Positions 25,718-34,487 of a DNA stretch of 64,000 nt are shown piece by piece (the first letter of the stretch is position 1; each line of letters begins with the position of its first letter). The position numbers were made by a program, and so were the translations under genes. Under the pieces are notes generated by a model. That model worked only from the letters and a program-made list of their open reading frames with translations, searched no databases and was not told the DNA's origin. This stretch comes from Streptomyces sp. NBC_01288 (GTDB taxonomy: Bacteria > Actinomycetota > Actinomycetes > Streptomycetales > Streptomycetaceae): contig NZ_CP108427.1 in NCBI RefSeq assembly GCF_035982055.1, positions 3,720,001 through 3,784,000 on the forward strand, given 5' to 3'.

Positions 25718-27109
25718 ATGAGCAACCCCCCGCACCGGCTCCAAGCCACCGTCACCGCCGCCCTCCGCCGCCTCCCACCCCGCACCCTCCGCGGCCGGCT
25801 CTCCCTCGTGGCGCTGTTCACGGCCGCGTTGCTGATGCTGGTGCTCACCGTGGCGTTCAACTCCGTTGCCGGGCACCGGCTCGGGCATCAGGCGGACGAC
25901 GAGCTGCGTTCCCGTGCCGCCGCCGTCGCGACGACCGTCGACACCAGTGGCGCGACGGTGCGGGTGCTGGAGACGTCCCACGACGACCTCCTCGACGCCA
26001 ACGTGTGGATCTACTCCGGGCGGCGCCTGCTCGAACAGCCCCCGGCCGCGGGCCCGTTGACCCGCGTCGCCGGCGCGCTCGCCGTGCGGGGCGGGCGGCA
26101 CTGCGTGACGACCACGGTCCGTCGCCCGCTCCGCCTGTGCTCCCACCCCGTACCCGGAGCGGGCGGCCGGGCCACGGTGGTCACCGCGCTGGACCTCTCC
26201 CCGTACCGGAGTTCGGCCGACACCCTGCTCCTGGGTTCGCTCGCGCTGGACGTCGTCATGCTCGCCTGCACCTACGCCCTGACCCGGCTGGCCGTCGGCC
26301 GCGCGCTGTGCCCCGTCCGCACGATGACCGACCAGGCCACCCAGTGGAGCGCGACCGCCTCCGAGGAACGGTTCGACAGCATGCGGCATCCGGCCGAACT
26401 CGCCCGTCTCGGCGGGTCGTTGGACGCCCTGCTGGACCGTATCCGCACGCTTCTGCGCCACGAACGCCGGCTCACCGGCGAGCTCTCGCACGAGCTGCGC
26501 ACACCGTTGAGCCGGATCATCGCCGAGCTCGACTGGTGGCGGGCCCGCCCCCGCACGGCCGGTCAGACCCGTGCCACCCACCAGGTCATCGCGGATGCCG
26601 CCGAGTCGATGCGCGCCATCTGCGACACCCTCCTGGACGACGCCCGCGACGGCACCCTCACCGCGCCGGGCACGGCCGAGGTCCTGCCGGTATTGGGCAG
26701 ACTGGCTGAAGTCCCGTATGCACCCAGCCACTTGACGATCACGGTGGTCGGACCGCACCTCGTGGCCGGAGTACCGCCCGCCCTCCTCGAACGCATCGTC
26801 AGTCCGCTCCTCGGCAACGCCTGCCGCTATGCCGCGTCCGTCGTCACCGTCCGCGCGTACCGCGCCCCCGACGGCGCACCGGACGGCGTACGCGTCGACA
26901 TCGTGGACGACGGCCCCGGCGTACCGCCCCCGTTCGCCGGACAGCTCTTCGAGCCCGGACGTCGCGCGGATCCCGGCGACGGCCACGGCGGTGCGGGACT
27001 CGGGCTGCCGTTGGCGCGTCGCCTGGCCCGCTCCGTGGGCGGCGAGGTGACGTACGACGCCGGGCACGCCCCCGGCGCGCGGTTCGTGGTCGATCTGCCC
27101 GCCGGATGA
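25718..27109 (+). CDS. two-component sensor histidine kinase
   Basis: 463 residues. Membrane helices at about 29–48 and 170–190 bracket an extracytoplasmic sensor loop of about 120 residues containing two cysteines (GGRHCVTTT, LRLCSHP). HAMP-like linker follows, then the dimerisation domain with phospho-His258 (GELSHELRTPLSR), and an HATPase domain with LLGNACRYA (N box), VDDGPGVP (G1) and GGAGLGLPLARRLA (G2). It probably pairs with the response regulator upstream. The signal is unknown; a possible disulfide in the sensor loop is worth noting. Confidence 0.94.
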   Translation: MSNPPHRLQATVTAALRRLPPRTLRGRLSLVALFTAALLMLVLTVAFNSVAGHRLGHQADDELRSRAAAVATTVDTSGATVRVLETSHDDLLDANVWIYSGRRLLEQPPAAGPLTRVAGALAVRGGRHCVTTTVRRPLRLCSHPVPGAGGRATVVTALDLSPYRSSADTLLLGSLALDVVMLACTYALTRLAVGRALCPVRTMTDQATQWSATASEERFDSMRHPAELARLGGSLDALLDRIRTLLRHERRLTGELSHELRTPLSRIIAELDWWRARPRTAGQTRATHQVIADAAESMRAICDTLLDDARDGTLTAPGTAEVLPVLGRLAEVPYAPSHLTITVVGPHLVAGVPPALLERIVSPLLGNACRYAASVVTVRAYRAPDGAPDGVRVDIVDDGPGVPPPFAGQLFEPGRRADPGDGHGGAGLGLPLARRLARSVGGEVTYDAGHAPGARFVVDLPAG

Positions 27110-27122
27110 CCGTGCCCCGCGC

Positions 27123-27914
27123 TCACGCCACGGCGTCGTTCCGGATGTCCTTGCGGGAGACGGCGAGGTAGCCGACGAAGCCGAGAATGGCCACCGTCCA
27201 GGACAGGGTGACCGGACCGAGTCCCCAGGCGAGACCGCCCCGTTGGTGGCTGACGGCCATCCAGTCGGCGACAGACGCACCGAGCGGGCGGGTGAGGACG
27301 TACGCCGCCCAGAACGCGGCCACCGCGTTCAGCCTGCCCCACCGGTGCGCGAGTGCCGGAACCGCGATCGCCACGCCGTACAGCACGGCGGAGCCCAGAT
27401 ACCCGAGGCCGATCGTGGCGGTGAGGTCCCCGCAGGCCGTGCCCAGCGCGAAGGTGGCGAGCACGGCGGCCCAGTAGAAGGCCTCGCGGCGCCGGGTGTG
27501 GATGCTGTGGATCGACAGCGTGCCCTCACCGCGGTACCAGAGGGCGAAGACGGCGGCCAGGACGACCATGAAGAACGGTGTGGAGAGCGCGTACGGCACA
27601 CCGAGGCCGACGTGCAGGACGTCGGCGGCCATCGTGCCGAACACGCTCACCATGACGATCGCCGTCCAGTAGACCCAGGCCACGTACCGCCGCACGGCGA
27701 ACTGCACCGTCAGGGCGGCCACCAGGGCTATGCCGCCGAGGCCGACGGCGGGGATCGGGCCGAACGCGTGGGCCAGGAAGTCGGAGGCCGTCTCCCCCAT
27801 GCCCGTCGTCAGCACCTTGATGATCCAGAAGTAGACGGTCACCTCCGGCACCTTGCTCGCCGCGTGCCGGATGCGGCGCGAGGGCCGGTCGTGAGTGAGG
27901 TGATCAGTCGTCAT
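27123..27914 (-). CDS. COG4705-type integral membrane protein, second copy
   Basis: 263 residues, paralogous to the protein on the other side of the two-component genes. It has the same opening (KVPEVTVYFWIIKVLTTGMG) and the same four repeats: YFWIIKVLTTGMGETASDFL, VYWTAIVMVSVFGTMAADVL, FYWAAVLATFALGTACGDLT, AFWAAYVLTRPLGASVADWM, plus EGTLSIHSIHT in the middle. Conservation of Trp, Gly and Asp in every repeat of both copies suggests a functional pore or site. It converges on the kinase gene with a 13-base gap. ATG 27914 chosen; ATG 27926 possible. Confidence 0.9.
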   Translation of the reverse strand: MTTDHLTHDRPSRRIRHAASKVPEVTVYFWIIKVLTTGMGETASDFLAHAFGPIPAVGLGGIALVAALTVQFAVRRYVAWVYWTAIVMVSVFGTMAADVLHVGLGVPYALSTPFFMVVLAAVFALWYRGEGTLSIHSIHTRRREAFYWAAVLATFALGTACGDLTATIGLGYLGSAVLYGVAIAVPALAHRWGRLNAVAAFWAAYVLTRPLGASVADWMAVSHQRGGLAWGLGPVTLSWTVAILGFVGYLAVSRKDIRNDAVA

Positions 27915-28147
27915 GGCAGGCACCATGACACGCTGTCCGAGGGTTGCCCCAGACCCCTTTGCCAGAGCTTTTGGGCTTCTGGTGCATGAGTTGCCCGAGG
28001 CCCCTCCGAGCCTGAACACAACCTGAAAGCGGCGGCCAACGCGCTGGTCAGGAGCGTGTGTCGAGTGCTACACGCGGCGCGACAGCGAGGGCCGCCGCGC
28101 CGCGTGGACGGTGTTCCTGAGGGACCGCGCCGACGCCGCCGCGGACC

Positions 28148-28852
28148 CTATCCGGGAGCGACGGCGCGACCCGTCGTCGGCGAGATCATCCCGGCGCACA
28201 GACCGCGGGCGGCCAGCCCCTGCGCGATCCGCGGGATCGCCGCGACCGTGTTGGCGGGCCAGTCGTGCATGAGGATGATCTGGCCGTTGGTGAGCCGGGC
28301 GGCCGCCGCGACGATCGCGTCGGTGCTCGCGCCGTTCCAGTCCTGGGAGTCGACGTCCCAAATGATCTCTTTCAGACCGTACTTGGCCTCTACGGCCTTC
28401 ACCGTCGCGTTGGTCTCGCCGTACGGCGGGCGGAACAGCCTGGGGGTGCCGCCGCCCGCGGCCGCGACGGCCTGCTGGGTCCGGGAGATCTCCGAGTCGA
28501 CCGTCGCCTGGGTCTGCTGGGTCAGGTGCAGGTGGGTGTAGCTGTGGTTGCCGACCCACATACCGGCGGCGACCTCCGCCCTGACCTGCGCCGGATACGC
28601 GGCCGCGTACTGGCCCTCGTTGAACGTCGTGGCCCGGAGGCCGTTCTGCTTCAGGGCGTTGAGCAGGGTGGGCGTGTTGCCGGACGGGCCGTCGTCGAAG
28701 GTGAGGCCGACGTATCCGCCGCAAGTGGCGGCCTGAGCGGGGATGTTGACGCCGGCGGCGAGGCTGCCCGCGGCGGCCAGGGCGATGACGGCCGGCGTGG
28801 CGACCAGGGGGCGCAGGGAACGCAACGAGAAGCGGTGCGGTGCGGAGTTCAT
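28148..28852 (-). CDS. axeA: secreted polysaccharide deacetylase, family CE4 (acetylxylan esterase AxeA-like)
   Basis: 234 residues with a signal peptide (SLRPLVATPAVIALAAAGSL…AQA). All five CE4 motifs are present: TFDDGPS, HSYTH, RPPYG, DVDSQDW and ILMHDW; the metal-binding Asp-His-His triad is complete. It removes acetyl groups from xylan or a related polysaccharide outside the cell. It lies 38 bases downstream of a GH11 xylanase, the arrangement of Streptomyces lividans xlnB–axeA. Unlike the S. lividans enzyme as I remember it, this protein stops right after the catalytic domain (…GRAVAPG) and lacks a CBM2. GGAGGACC precedes the ATG. Confidence 0.92.
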   Translation of the reverse strand: MNSAPHRFSLRSLRPLVATPAVIALAAAGSLAAGVNIPAQAATCGGYVGLTFDDGPSGNTPTLLNALKQNGLRATTFNEGQYAAAYPAQVRAEVAAGMWVGNHSYTHLHLTQQTQATVDSEISRTQQAVAAAGGGTPRLFRPPYGETNATVKAVEAKYGLKEIIWDVDSQDWNGASTDAIVAAAARLTNGQIILMHDWPANTVAAIPRIAQGLAARGLCAGMISPTTGRAVAPG

Positions 28853-28890
28853 GTGAAGTGGTCCTCCAGCCTTGGGAGTTGGGGGGGCGG

Positions 28891-29886
28891 TCAGCTCGCC
28901 GTGCAGGAGACCGTGGGCCAGGTCCAGTTGCCGTTGGGCTGGATGGTGGCGCCCCAACTGTTGCCGGTGCCGTTGGGTTTGGCGGTCAGCACCTGCGAAC
29001 TGGGGTACGTGGCCGCGATGTTCCAGGTGGAGAGGACCTTCGCGGGCGACGGGACGTTCATCGTCACGGTCCAGTTGCTGGAGCCGGTCACCGCGACGTC
29101 GAGGTTGTAGCGGTCGCTCCACTGCCGGCCCGCCGACAGGGTCGCCGTGCAGCCGCTGCTGCCGCCGCCCGAACTCGTGCCGCCCACCGTGATGTTGGAG
29201 TTCCCGCTGCTCTGGTAGCCCTCGGTCGCGAGGATCATGTAGTAGCTGAAGCTGCCGAGCGGCATCCCGGCGCGGGCCCAGGCGTCGAAGTGGTTGCCGG
29301 TGGTGATGGTGCCGCCGGTGCGCTTCGTCTGCCGGACGCTCCAGTACTGGTCGAAGGTCTTCGTGCCCTCCACCGAAGGGGCGTTGTAGCGCGTGGTCTT
29401 GTAGATGTCGTACGTGCCGCCGTCGCTGGTGACGGTGCCCATGTACGTGCCCGTGGGCCGGTAGGTGCCCCAGTTGTCGACGATGTAGTACTCGACGAGC
29501 GGGTTCGACGTCCAGCCGTACAGCGACAGATAGCCGTTGCCGGACGGGTTGAAGGTCCCCGAGTACGTCACGCTCCGGCGACCGCCGGTGCTCCAGCCCT
29601 TGCCCGCGACGAAGTTGCCGGTGTTGCTCCACGTGGTGCTGTAGTTGCCGCCGGAGCCGAGGTTCATGGACACGGACCCCTGCGAGTCGGTCCAGAACGA
29701 GTAGTAGTAGCCGTTGTCGGTGCCGGTCTGGTTCGTGGTGACGACCGTGTCGGCACTGGCGGTGCCGGGCAGGGTCATCATCGCCAACAGGGCCAGCAGC
29801 AGGGCGCAGGCGCCGCTGACGGACAGCCTTAAGCGGCCGTGTCCGCCATGTCCGTGGTTCGTCGTGCGTGCGGGTGTGTTGTCCAT
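28891..29886 (-). CDS. xlnB: endo-1,4-beta-xylanase, GH11 with C-terminal CBM2
   Basis: 331 residues: signal peptide to about 45 (LALLAMMTLPGTASA), GH11 jelly-roll to about 235, Gly/Ser linker, CBM2 to the end (GCTATLSAGRQWSDRYN, VPSPAKVLSTWN, GATIQPNGNWTWP). Catalytic residues are in NPLVEYYIVDNWG (nucleophile Glu) and ILATEGYQSSG (acid/base Glu). It hydrolyses internal xylan bonds; the CBM2 anchors it to cellulose or xylan. It is close to S. lividans XlnB from memory. No ribosome site precedes the ATG at 29886, while TTGACA stands at a −35 position that would start the transcript at about the ATG, so a leaderless mRNA is possible. Confidence 0.95.
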   Translation of the reverse strand: MDNTPARTTNHGHGGHGRLRLSVSGACALLLALLAMMTLPGTASADTVVTTNQTGTDNGYYYSFWTDSQGSVSMNLGSGGNYSTTWSNTGNFVAGKGWSTGGRRSVTYSGTFNPSGNGYLSLYGWTSNPLVEYYIVDNWGTYRPTGTYMGTVTSDGGTYDIYKTTRYNAPSVEGTKTFDQYWSVRQTKRTGGTITTGNHFDAWARAGMPLGSFSYYMILATEGYQSSGNSNITVGGTSSGGGSSGCTATLSAGRQWSDRYNLDVAVTGSSNWTVTMNVPSPAKVLSTWNIAATYPSSQVLTAKPNGTGNSWGATIQPNGNWTWPTVSCTAS

Positions 29887-29894
29887 GCGGCGTC

Positions 29895-29952
29895 AGTGTT
29901 GGCCTGCCCCTGTCAACTGTCAATAGTTTCGGTTCTGGATACGAAATATTCG
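29895..29952 (-). promoter_or_regulatory. xylanase promoter with CGAA-N3-TTCG element
   Basis: On the leftward strand TTGACA is followed 17 bases later by AACACT, 8 bases before the xylanase ATG. Just upstream, at 29942–29952, is CGAAATATTCG, an inverted repeat CGAA/TTCG with a 3-base centre. Streptomyces xylanase genes are known for GAAA/TTTC-type inverted repeats bound by a repressor; this may be a relative. It lies 80 bases from the divergent M14 gene too. Confidence 0.4.
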
Positions 29953-30031
29953 AAGCTCGCCGACGCGTGACGCTTTGCCCAATTCCCCAGTCCATAAGCG
30001 CAATTGAACGATTCACCACAGGAGGTCTCTC

Positions 30032-31423
30032 GTGGATCGCCAGGAATCAAGATCCGACCGTCGAATGTTTTCGACCGAATGTTTCGAGGAATTCTCCGAT
30101 CATGCGAACCGCTATCCCACGGTCGCCGAAGTCACCGAGTCCGCACGGCAGTTGATCTCCCGGTATCCCGAAGCCTGCCGACTGCGCCGGATCGGGAGGT
30201 CCCGCGCGGGCCGTCCGATCCTGATGCTGTCCGTGGGACACGGGCCGCACCACGTCCTCGTGGTCGCCGGCCCGCACCCCGACGAGCCGGTCGGCGGCGC
30301 GACCGCGCTCGTACTGGCGGAGCAAGTGGCTTGCGGAGAACGGCTGTTCGCGGCGACCGACCCCGCCGTCGTCACCTGGGACATCGTCCTGTGCCTCGAC
30401 CCGGACGGCGCGGCCGTGAGCGAGGCCGGAACGGAGGGTGCAACGACTACGAGCGCACTCGCACCCACCCTGCGGAACTACTACCGCACCACCTACCGCC
30501 CGATCGCCGCCGAGCAACCGGAATGGGCGCCGATCGAATCCCGCCGACTCCCGGAGACCCAGGCGCTGTTCGAGGTCATCGACGAGCTACGACCGTTCCT
30601 CCAGTGCTCGCTCCACAGCACCGATGTGGGCGGCACCTGGCTCCAGTTGACCCGCGACCTCCCCGAACTGGCCGCGCCCTTCCACGCATCCGCCGCGGAA
30701 CTCGGCATCCCGCTCCAGCACGGCACGTACGACGCCCTGTACTGGGAGAACCCCAGCCCCGCGGTCTACGTCCTGCCCCCACCGGACAGCACCGCGCGCC
30801 TGGCGGCCGGTTGGGAGAACATCGGGGCGTCCACCTGGTGCGCACCCCTGCGGTACGGCGGTGTCACCGCGATCGTCGAAGTCCCCATGTGGGCAAGCGA
30901 CTTGGCCGAGGACCAGTCCCCGTACCCGGACGCCGAGCAAACCCTCCGCGACCTGGCCGACCTGGTCCTGGACGGCGGCCGCCAGGTGACGGCCGTACTC
31001 GAAAAGGCACGCGCCTTCCTGCCGTCGCCCCAACACGACCCGCTCGGACGGGTGGTGGAGTGGATGGCCGACGGCCTCTACGACATGGTCGCCAACTCCT
31101 GGGAACCACTGGTCCGTCAGGCAGCCGCCGCGTCGGCCGACGACGATCCGCGACGCCTGACGACGGCCCAGGTCGCGGCCCTGAACATCGTCGCCCGCCG
31201 CCAACCCGTCCGCGCCGCAGGCCTGTTGCTACGGCTGCTCAAGGCGTCGGACGACAAGGCGGCCCCGGCGTTGTACCGCGAACTCGACGGACTCTTCACG
31301 GCATGGTGCACGGACGCCGAAGAAGCCCTACGGGTGCGCTGGGTGCCGGTCCGCCATCAGGTGGAACACCAGGCACGTACGGTTCTGGCCGCGGCCGAGA
31401 GCGCGCTGAAGTCTCCCCGCTGA
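30032..31423 (+). CDS. M14-family zinc carboxypeptidase-like protein
   Basis: 463 residues, no signal peptide, so cytoplasmic. Zinc ligands His82 and Glu85 are in PHPDEPVGG, the third His is in CSLHSTD, and a catalytic Glu is likely in AIVEVPMW. The first 20 residues are polar and the C-terminal third is helical (LDGLFTAWCTDAEEALRVRW). Perfect AGGAGG stands 7 bases before the GTG start. The substrate is unknown; proteins of this subgroup are scattered in Streptomyces and sometimes near peptide clusters. It is divergent from the xylanase gene and converges on the TetR gene. Confidence 0.9.
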   Translation: MDRQESRSDRRMFSTECFEEFSDHANRYPTVAEVTESARQLISRYPEACRLRRIGRSRAGRPILMLSVGHGPHHVLVVAGPHPDEPVGGATALVLAEQVACGERLFAATDPAVVTWDIVLCLDPDGAAVSEAGTEGATTTSALAPTLRNYYRTTYRPIAAEQPEWAPIESRRLPETQALFEVIDELRPFLQCSLHSTDVGGTWLQLTRDLPELAAPFHASAAELGIPLQHGTYDALYWENPSPAVYVLPPPDSTARLAAGWENIGASTWCAPLRYGGVTAIVEVPMWASDLAEDQSPYPDAEQTLRDLADLVLDGGRQVTAVLEKARAFLPSPQHDPLGRVVEWMADGLYDMVANSWEPLVRQAAAASADDDPRRLTTAQVAALNIVARRQPVRAAGLLLRLLKASDDKAAPALYRELDGLFTAWCTDAEEALRVRWVPVRHQVEHQARTVLAAAESALKSPR

Positions 31424-31503
31424 ACGCGCGCCGGACCCGCAACCGTGCCTGTGCTCGTACCCGCCCCGCACCCATACCCGCATCCGAGCCCGGAGGCCCC
31501 CGC

Positions 31504-32118
31504 TCACCGCCGCCCGGCAAGCAGTGCCGTCACCCCGAACTCGTACCGCTCCTCGAACGACGCCGGGGCGAGATGCCCGGCCACCCGGTGGAGCGCGGGA
31601 TGGGTCGTCTCGGAGATCGCGTGCGCCAGGATGTCGCCCAACGGCCGGTGATCCACGGCCTGTTCCTCCTGGGTGAGTCCGAGGGCGAAGTAGACGACGG
31701 CCCACGAGGTCCACGCGGCCTCGCGGTCGCCCAGGCCGCACGCGAGGAGCGCCTCGACCAGGGCCTCCGCGAAGGCCAGGGTCATGGGCTCGGCGGCGTA
31801 GGTGCCGACGACGAGCGCCGCGCCGTCGCGATGGGAGAGCAGGGCGCGGCGGAACCGGCGGGCGAGTTCGCGGGCCCGTTCGGCGGGGACGTCCGGGAGA
31901 TCGGTGAGCGGAATCTCGCCAAGTACGGCGTCCGCCATCAGGTCCAGCATCCGGGCCTTGGTCTTCACATGCCACTGCACGGTGTTGATCCGCACGCCGA
32001 GCCGGTCGGCGACCGCGCGCGTGGACACCGCGTCCAGGCCCTTCTCGTCCAGGAGGTCGAGCCCTGCGCGGATCACCGTGGCCGGATCCAGTCGGTCGCT
32101 CTGTTGCTTGTTGGTCAC
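31504..32118 (-). CDS. TetR-family repressor
   Basis: 204 residues. The helix-turn-helix is at about 12–58 (VIRAGLDLLDEKGLDAVSTRAV, LGVRINTVQWHVKTK), and the C-terminal part resembles the tetracycline-repressor-type C domain (RELARRFRRALLSHRDGAALV, SWAVVYFALGLTQEEQA). It is divergent from an FAD monooxygenase gene and very likely represses it; a long inverted repeat overlaps its own GTG start. The inducer is probably an aromatic or polyketide-like substrate of that enzyme. Confidence 0.93.
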   Translation of the reverse strand: MTNKQQSDRLDPATVIRAGLDLLDEKGLDAVSTRAVADRLGVRINTVQWHVKTKARMLDLMADAVLGEIPLTDLPDVPAERARELARRFRRALLSHRDGAALVVGTYAAEPMTLAFAEALVEALLACGLGDREAAWTSWAVVYFALGLTQEEQAVDHRPLGDILAHAISETTHPALHRVAGHLAPASFEERYEFGVTALLAGRR

Positions 32119-32154
32119 TGACCTAGTTTACTTCACCCGAAGACTCTAGGTCAG
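32118..32154. promoter_or_regulatory. inverted repeat, probable TetR operator
   Basis: CTGACCTAG at 32118–32126 pairs perfectly with CTAGGTCAG at 32146–32154; inside are CTTC at 32131 and GAAG at 32139. It covers the divergent control region, and its left arm touches the repressor start codon, so binding would block both genes. Confidence 0.75.
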
Positions 32155-32176
32155 CGACCAAGAAATGGGTGATCTC

Positions 32177-33700
32177 ATGACAGCGCAGCAGGTGAAGACG
32201 GAGCGGGCGGGAGCACAGCGGGCGGAGACAGCGCAGGTCGTCATCTCCGGAGGCGGCCCCGTCGGCCTCTGGCTGGCCGCCGAACTCCGGCTGAACGGCA
32301 TCTCCGTCACCGTCCTGGAACTCCGCACGGAGATCGACAACCGCTCCAAGGCGCTCACCGTGCACCCGCGCGGCGTCGAGGTGCTGGCCTCGCGCGGTAT
32401 CCACCAGCGTTTCCTCGACGAGAGCCTGAAGATCTCCACGGGGCACTTCGCCAACCTGTCCAACCGGCTCGACTTCTCCGTCATGGACACCCCGTTCCCG
32501 TACACCCTCTTCATCCCCCAGGCCCGCACGGAGGCGCTCTTCGAGGAGTACGCCCGCGGGCTCGGCGCGACGATCCGGCGCGGGCATCGCGTCACCGGCT
32601 TCACCGAGCACGCGGACTCGGTGACCGTCCGGGTCGAGGGGTCGGAGGGGCCGTACGAGATCGAGGCGGAGTACATCGCGGGCTGCGACGGCACGCGGAG
32701 CACCGTGCGCGAGGCGGCCGGGATCGAGTTCCCCGGCACGGAGTCGCGCTATCTCGGCTGGCTCGGTGACGTCCTGTTCGACAACCCGCCGGCGCCCGGC
32801 TTCAACCGCTTCACCGAGCGCGGCGGCCTGATGATCGTGCCGTTGCCCGACAACCGCTGGCGCATCGCCGGCACCAGCCCCGACAGCGAGACCGGCGAAT
32901 GGCCCGGCGACCTCACGATGGACGAACTGCGGCAGAAGGTCGTCCACATCGCCGGTGACGACTTCGGCATGCGCGACCCGTCCTGGCTCTCCCGCTACGG
33001 CAACGCCACCCGCCTCGCCTCCCACTACCGGCGTGGCCGCGTCGTCCTCGCGGGCGACGCCGCGCACCAGCACTACCCGACCGGCGGCGTCGGCATGAAC
33101 GTCGGTTTCCAGGACGCCTTCAACCTCGGCTGGAAGCTGGCCGCGACGATCGACGGCTGGGCCTCGGACGGCCTGCTGGACAGCTACCACACCGACCGAT
33201 ACCCGGTCGGCGAGCAGCTGATGGAGCACAGCCGCGCGCAGACCTACCTGTTCCACGCCTTCACGCCCGAGGGCCTCGCCCTGCGCGACCTGCTGAGCCG
33301 GATGGTCCCCGAGTCACGGGAGTTCAGCGACGTACTGGCCGGCCGCCTCACCGCCCTCGACGTCGCCTACCCGAGCCCCGACCCCGCGGCCCACCCGGTG
33401 ACCGGCACCCGCGCCCCCGACGTCGCCCTCCCCAGCACCGACAGCACCCTGTTCGGCGCGCTGCGGGCGGACTCGTACGTCCTGCTCGACCTGACGGCGC
33501 AGGGCGCGCTGGCGGACCGCGCCCAGGAGCGGATCACGGTCCACGCCGGTGCGCCCGACCGGACCCGGCCCGCGTGGGCGGACGTACGCGCCGCCCTGAT
33601 CCGCCCCGACGGACACGTCACGTGGGCGTGGACGGAGGAGGACGACACGAAGCTGGCGGAGCAGGTGGACTCGGTCGTCACCACGGCCCTCGGCCGCTAG
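32177..33700 (+). CDS. FAD-dependent aromatic monooxygenase (PHBH/RdmE/Rox class)
   Basis: 507 residues. The FAD fold is VVISGGGPVGLWLAAELRLNG, the NADPH/FAD motif is GCDGTRSTVREAAG, and the second FAD motif is RVVLAGDAAHQHYPTGGVGMN. A thioredoxin-like C-terminal domain follows about residue 395. This class hydroxylates phenolic or polyketide substrates and includes rifampicin monooxygenase, so a detoxification role under TetR control fits the context. ATG 32177 follows GGGTGATC; ATG 32165 is possible. The SDR gene follows 31 bases after the stop. Confidence 0.93.
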   Translation: MTAQQVKTERAGAQRAETAQVVISGGGPVGLWLAAELRLNGISVTVLELRTEIDNRSKALTVHPRGVEVLASRGIHQRFLDESLKISTGHFANLSNRLDFSVMDTPFPYTLFIPQARTEALFEEYARGLGATIRRGHRVTGFTEHADSVTVRVEGSEGPYEIEAEYIAGCDGTRSTVREAAGIEFPGTESRYLGWLGDVLFDNPPAPGFNRFTERGGLMIVPLPDNRWRIAGTSPDSETGEWPGDLTMDELRQKVVHIAGDDFGMRDPSWLSRYGNATRLASHYRRGRVVLAGDAAHQHYPTGGVGMNVGFQDAFNLGWKLAATIDGWASDGLLDSYHTDRYPVGEQLMEHSRAQTYLFHAFTPEGLALRDLLSRMVPESREFSDVLAGRLTALDVAYPSPDPAAHPVTGTRAPDVALPSTDSTLFGALRADSYVLLDLTAQGALADRAQERITVHAGAPDRTRPAWADVRAALIRPDGHVTWAWTEEDDTKLAEQVDSVVTTALGR

Positions 33701-33731
33701 GACCCCTATACCTCCAGAAGGGACCGGACTC

Positions 33732-34487
33732 ATGGACCTCGGACTGAAGAACAGGGTGTACGTCGTCACCGGCGGCACCCGCGGACTGGGCTACGCCGTC
33801 GCCCGCGAACTGGTCGCCGACGGCGCCAAGGTGCTGGTCACCGGCCGCGACGAGAAGCGCGCGGCGGAGGCGGCGGCCGAGTTGGGCCCGAACGCGGCCG
33901 GAGTCGCCGTGGACAACTCCGACCCACGAGCACCGCACCAACTGATCGCCACCGCACGGGAGTTGTTCGGCGGCTTCGACGGCATCCTCGTCAGCGTCGG
34001 CGGTCCGCCGGCGGGCGACGTGGCGGCCACCACCGACGCGCAGTGGCAGGCGGCCTTCGAGTCGGTGTTCCTGGGCGCGGTACGACTGGCCCGAGCGGCG
34101 GCGACGGAACTGACGGCCGGGGGTGCGATCGGCTTCGTCCTGTCCGGCACCACCCACGAACCGGCCCCCGGCATGGCCATCTCCAACGGCCTGCGCCCCG
34201 GCCTGGCCGGCTTCGCCAAGTCACTGGCGAACGAGCTGGGCCCCCGCGGAATCCGCGTCGTAGGCCTGCTCCCGGGCCGGATCGCGACGGACCGCATGCG
34301 CGAACTGGACGGCCTCGCCCCCGACCCCGGCGCCAGGCGGGCCGGCAACGAGTCGGCGATTCCGCTGGGGCGGTACGGGGCGCCGGAGGAGTTCGGGCGC
34401 GTGGGGGCCTTCGTGCTGTCGCCGGCGGCTTCCTACGTCACCGGGGTGATGGTGTCGGTGGACGGCGGGGCGCGGCACGGTTTCTGA
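33732..34487 (+). CDS. SDR-family protein with altered catalytic motif
   Basis: 251 residues with the Rossmann motif TGGTRGLGYAVARELVADG and a standard C-terminus (YVTGVMVSVDGGARHGF). The active-site Tyr-x3-Lys is missing: after the catalytic-type Ser in FVLSGTTHEPAPG comes MAISNGLRPGLAGFAKSLANE, where Tyr is replaced and the Lys position is Arg. A subgroup of SDRs with this SN-x2-R pattern exists, to my memory, and its chemistry is unclear. Probably co-transcribed with the monooxygenase upstream. Confidence 0.9.
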   Translation: MDLGLKNRVYVVTGGTRGLGYAVARELVADGAKVLVTGRDEKRAAEAAAELGPNAAGVAVDNSDPRAPHQLIATARELFGGFDGILVSVGGPPAGDVAATTDAQWQAAFESVFLGAVRLARAAATELTAGGAIGFVLSGTTHEPAPGMAISNGLRPGLAGFAKSLANELGPRGIRVVGLLPGRIATDRMRELDGLAPDPGARRAGNESAIPLGRYGAPEEFGRVGAFVLSPAASYVTGVMVSVDGGARHGF

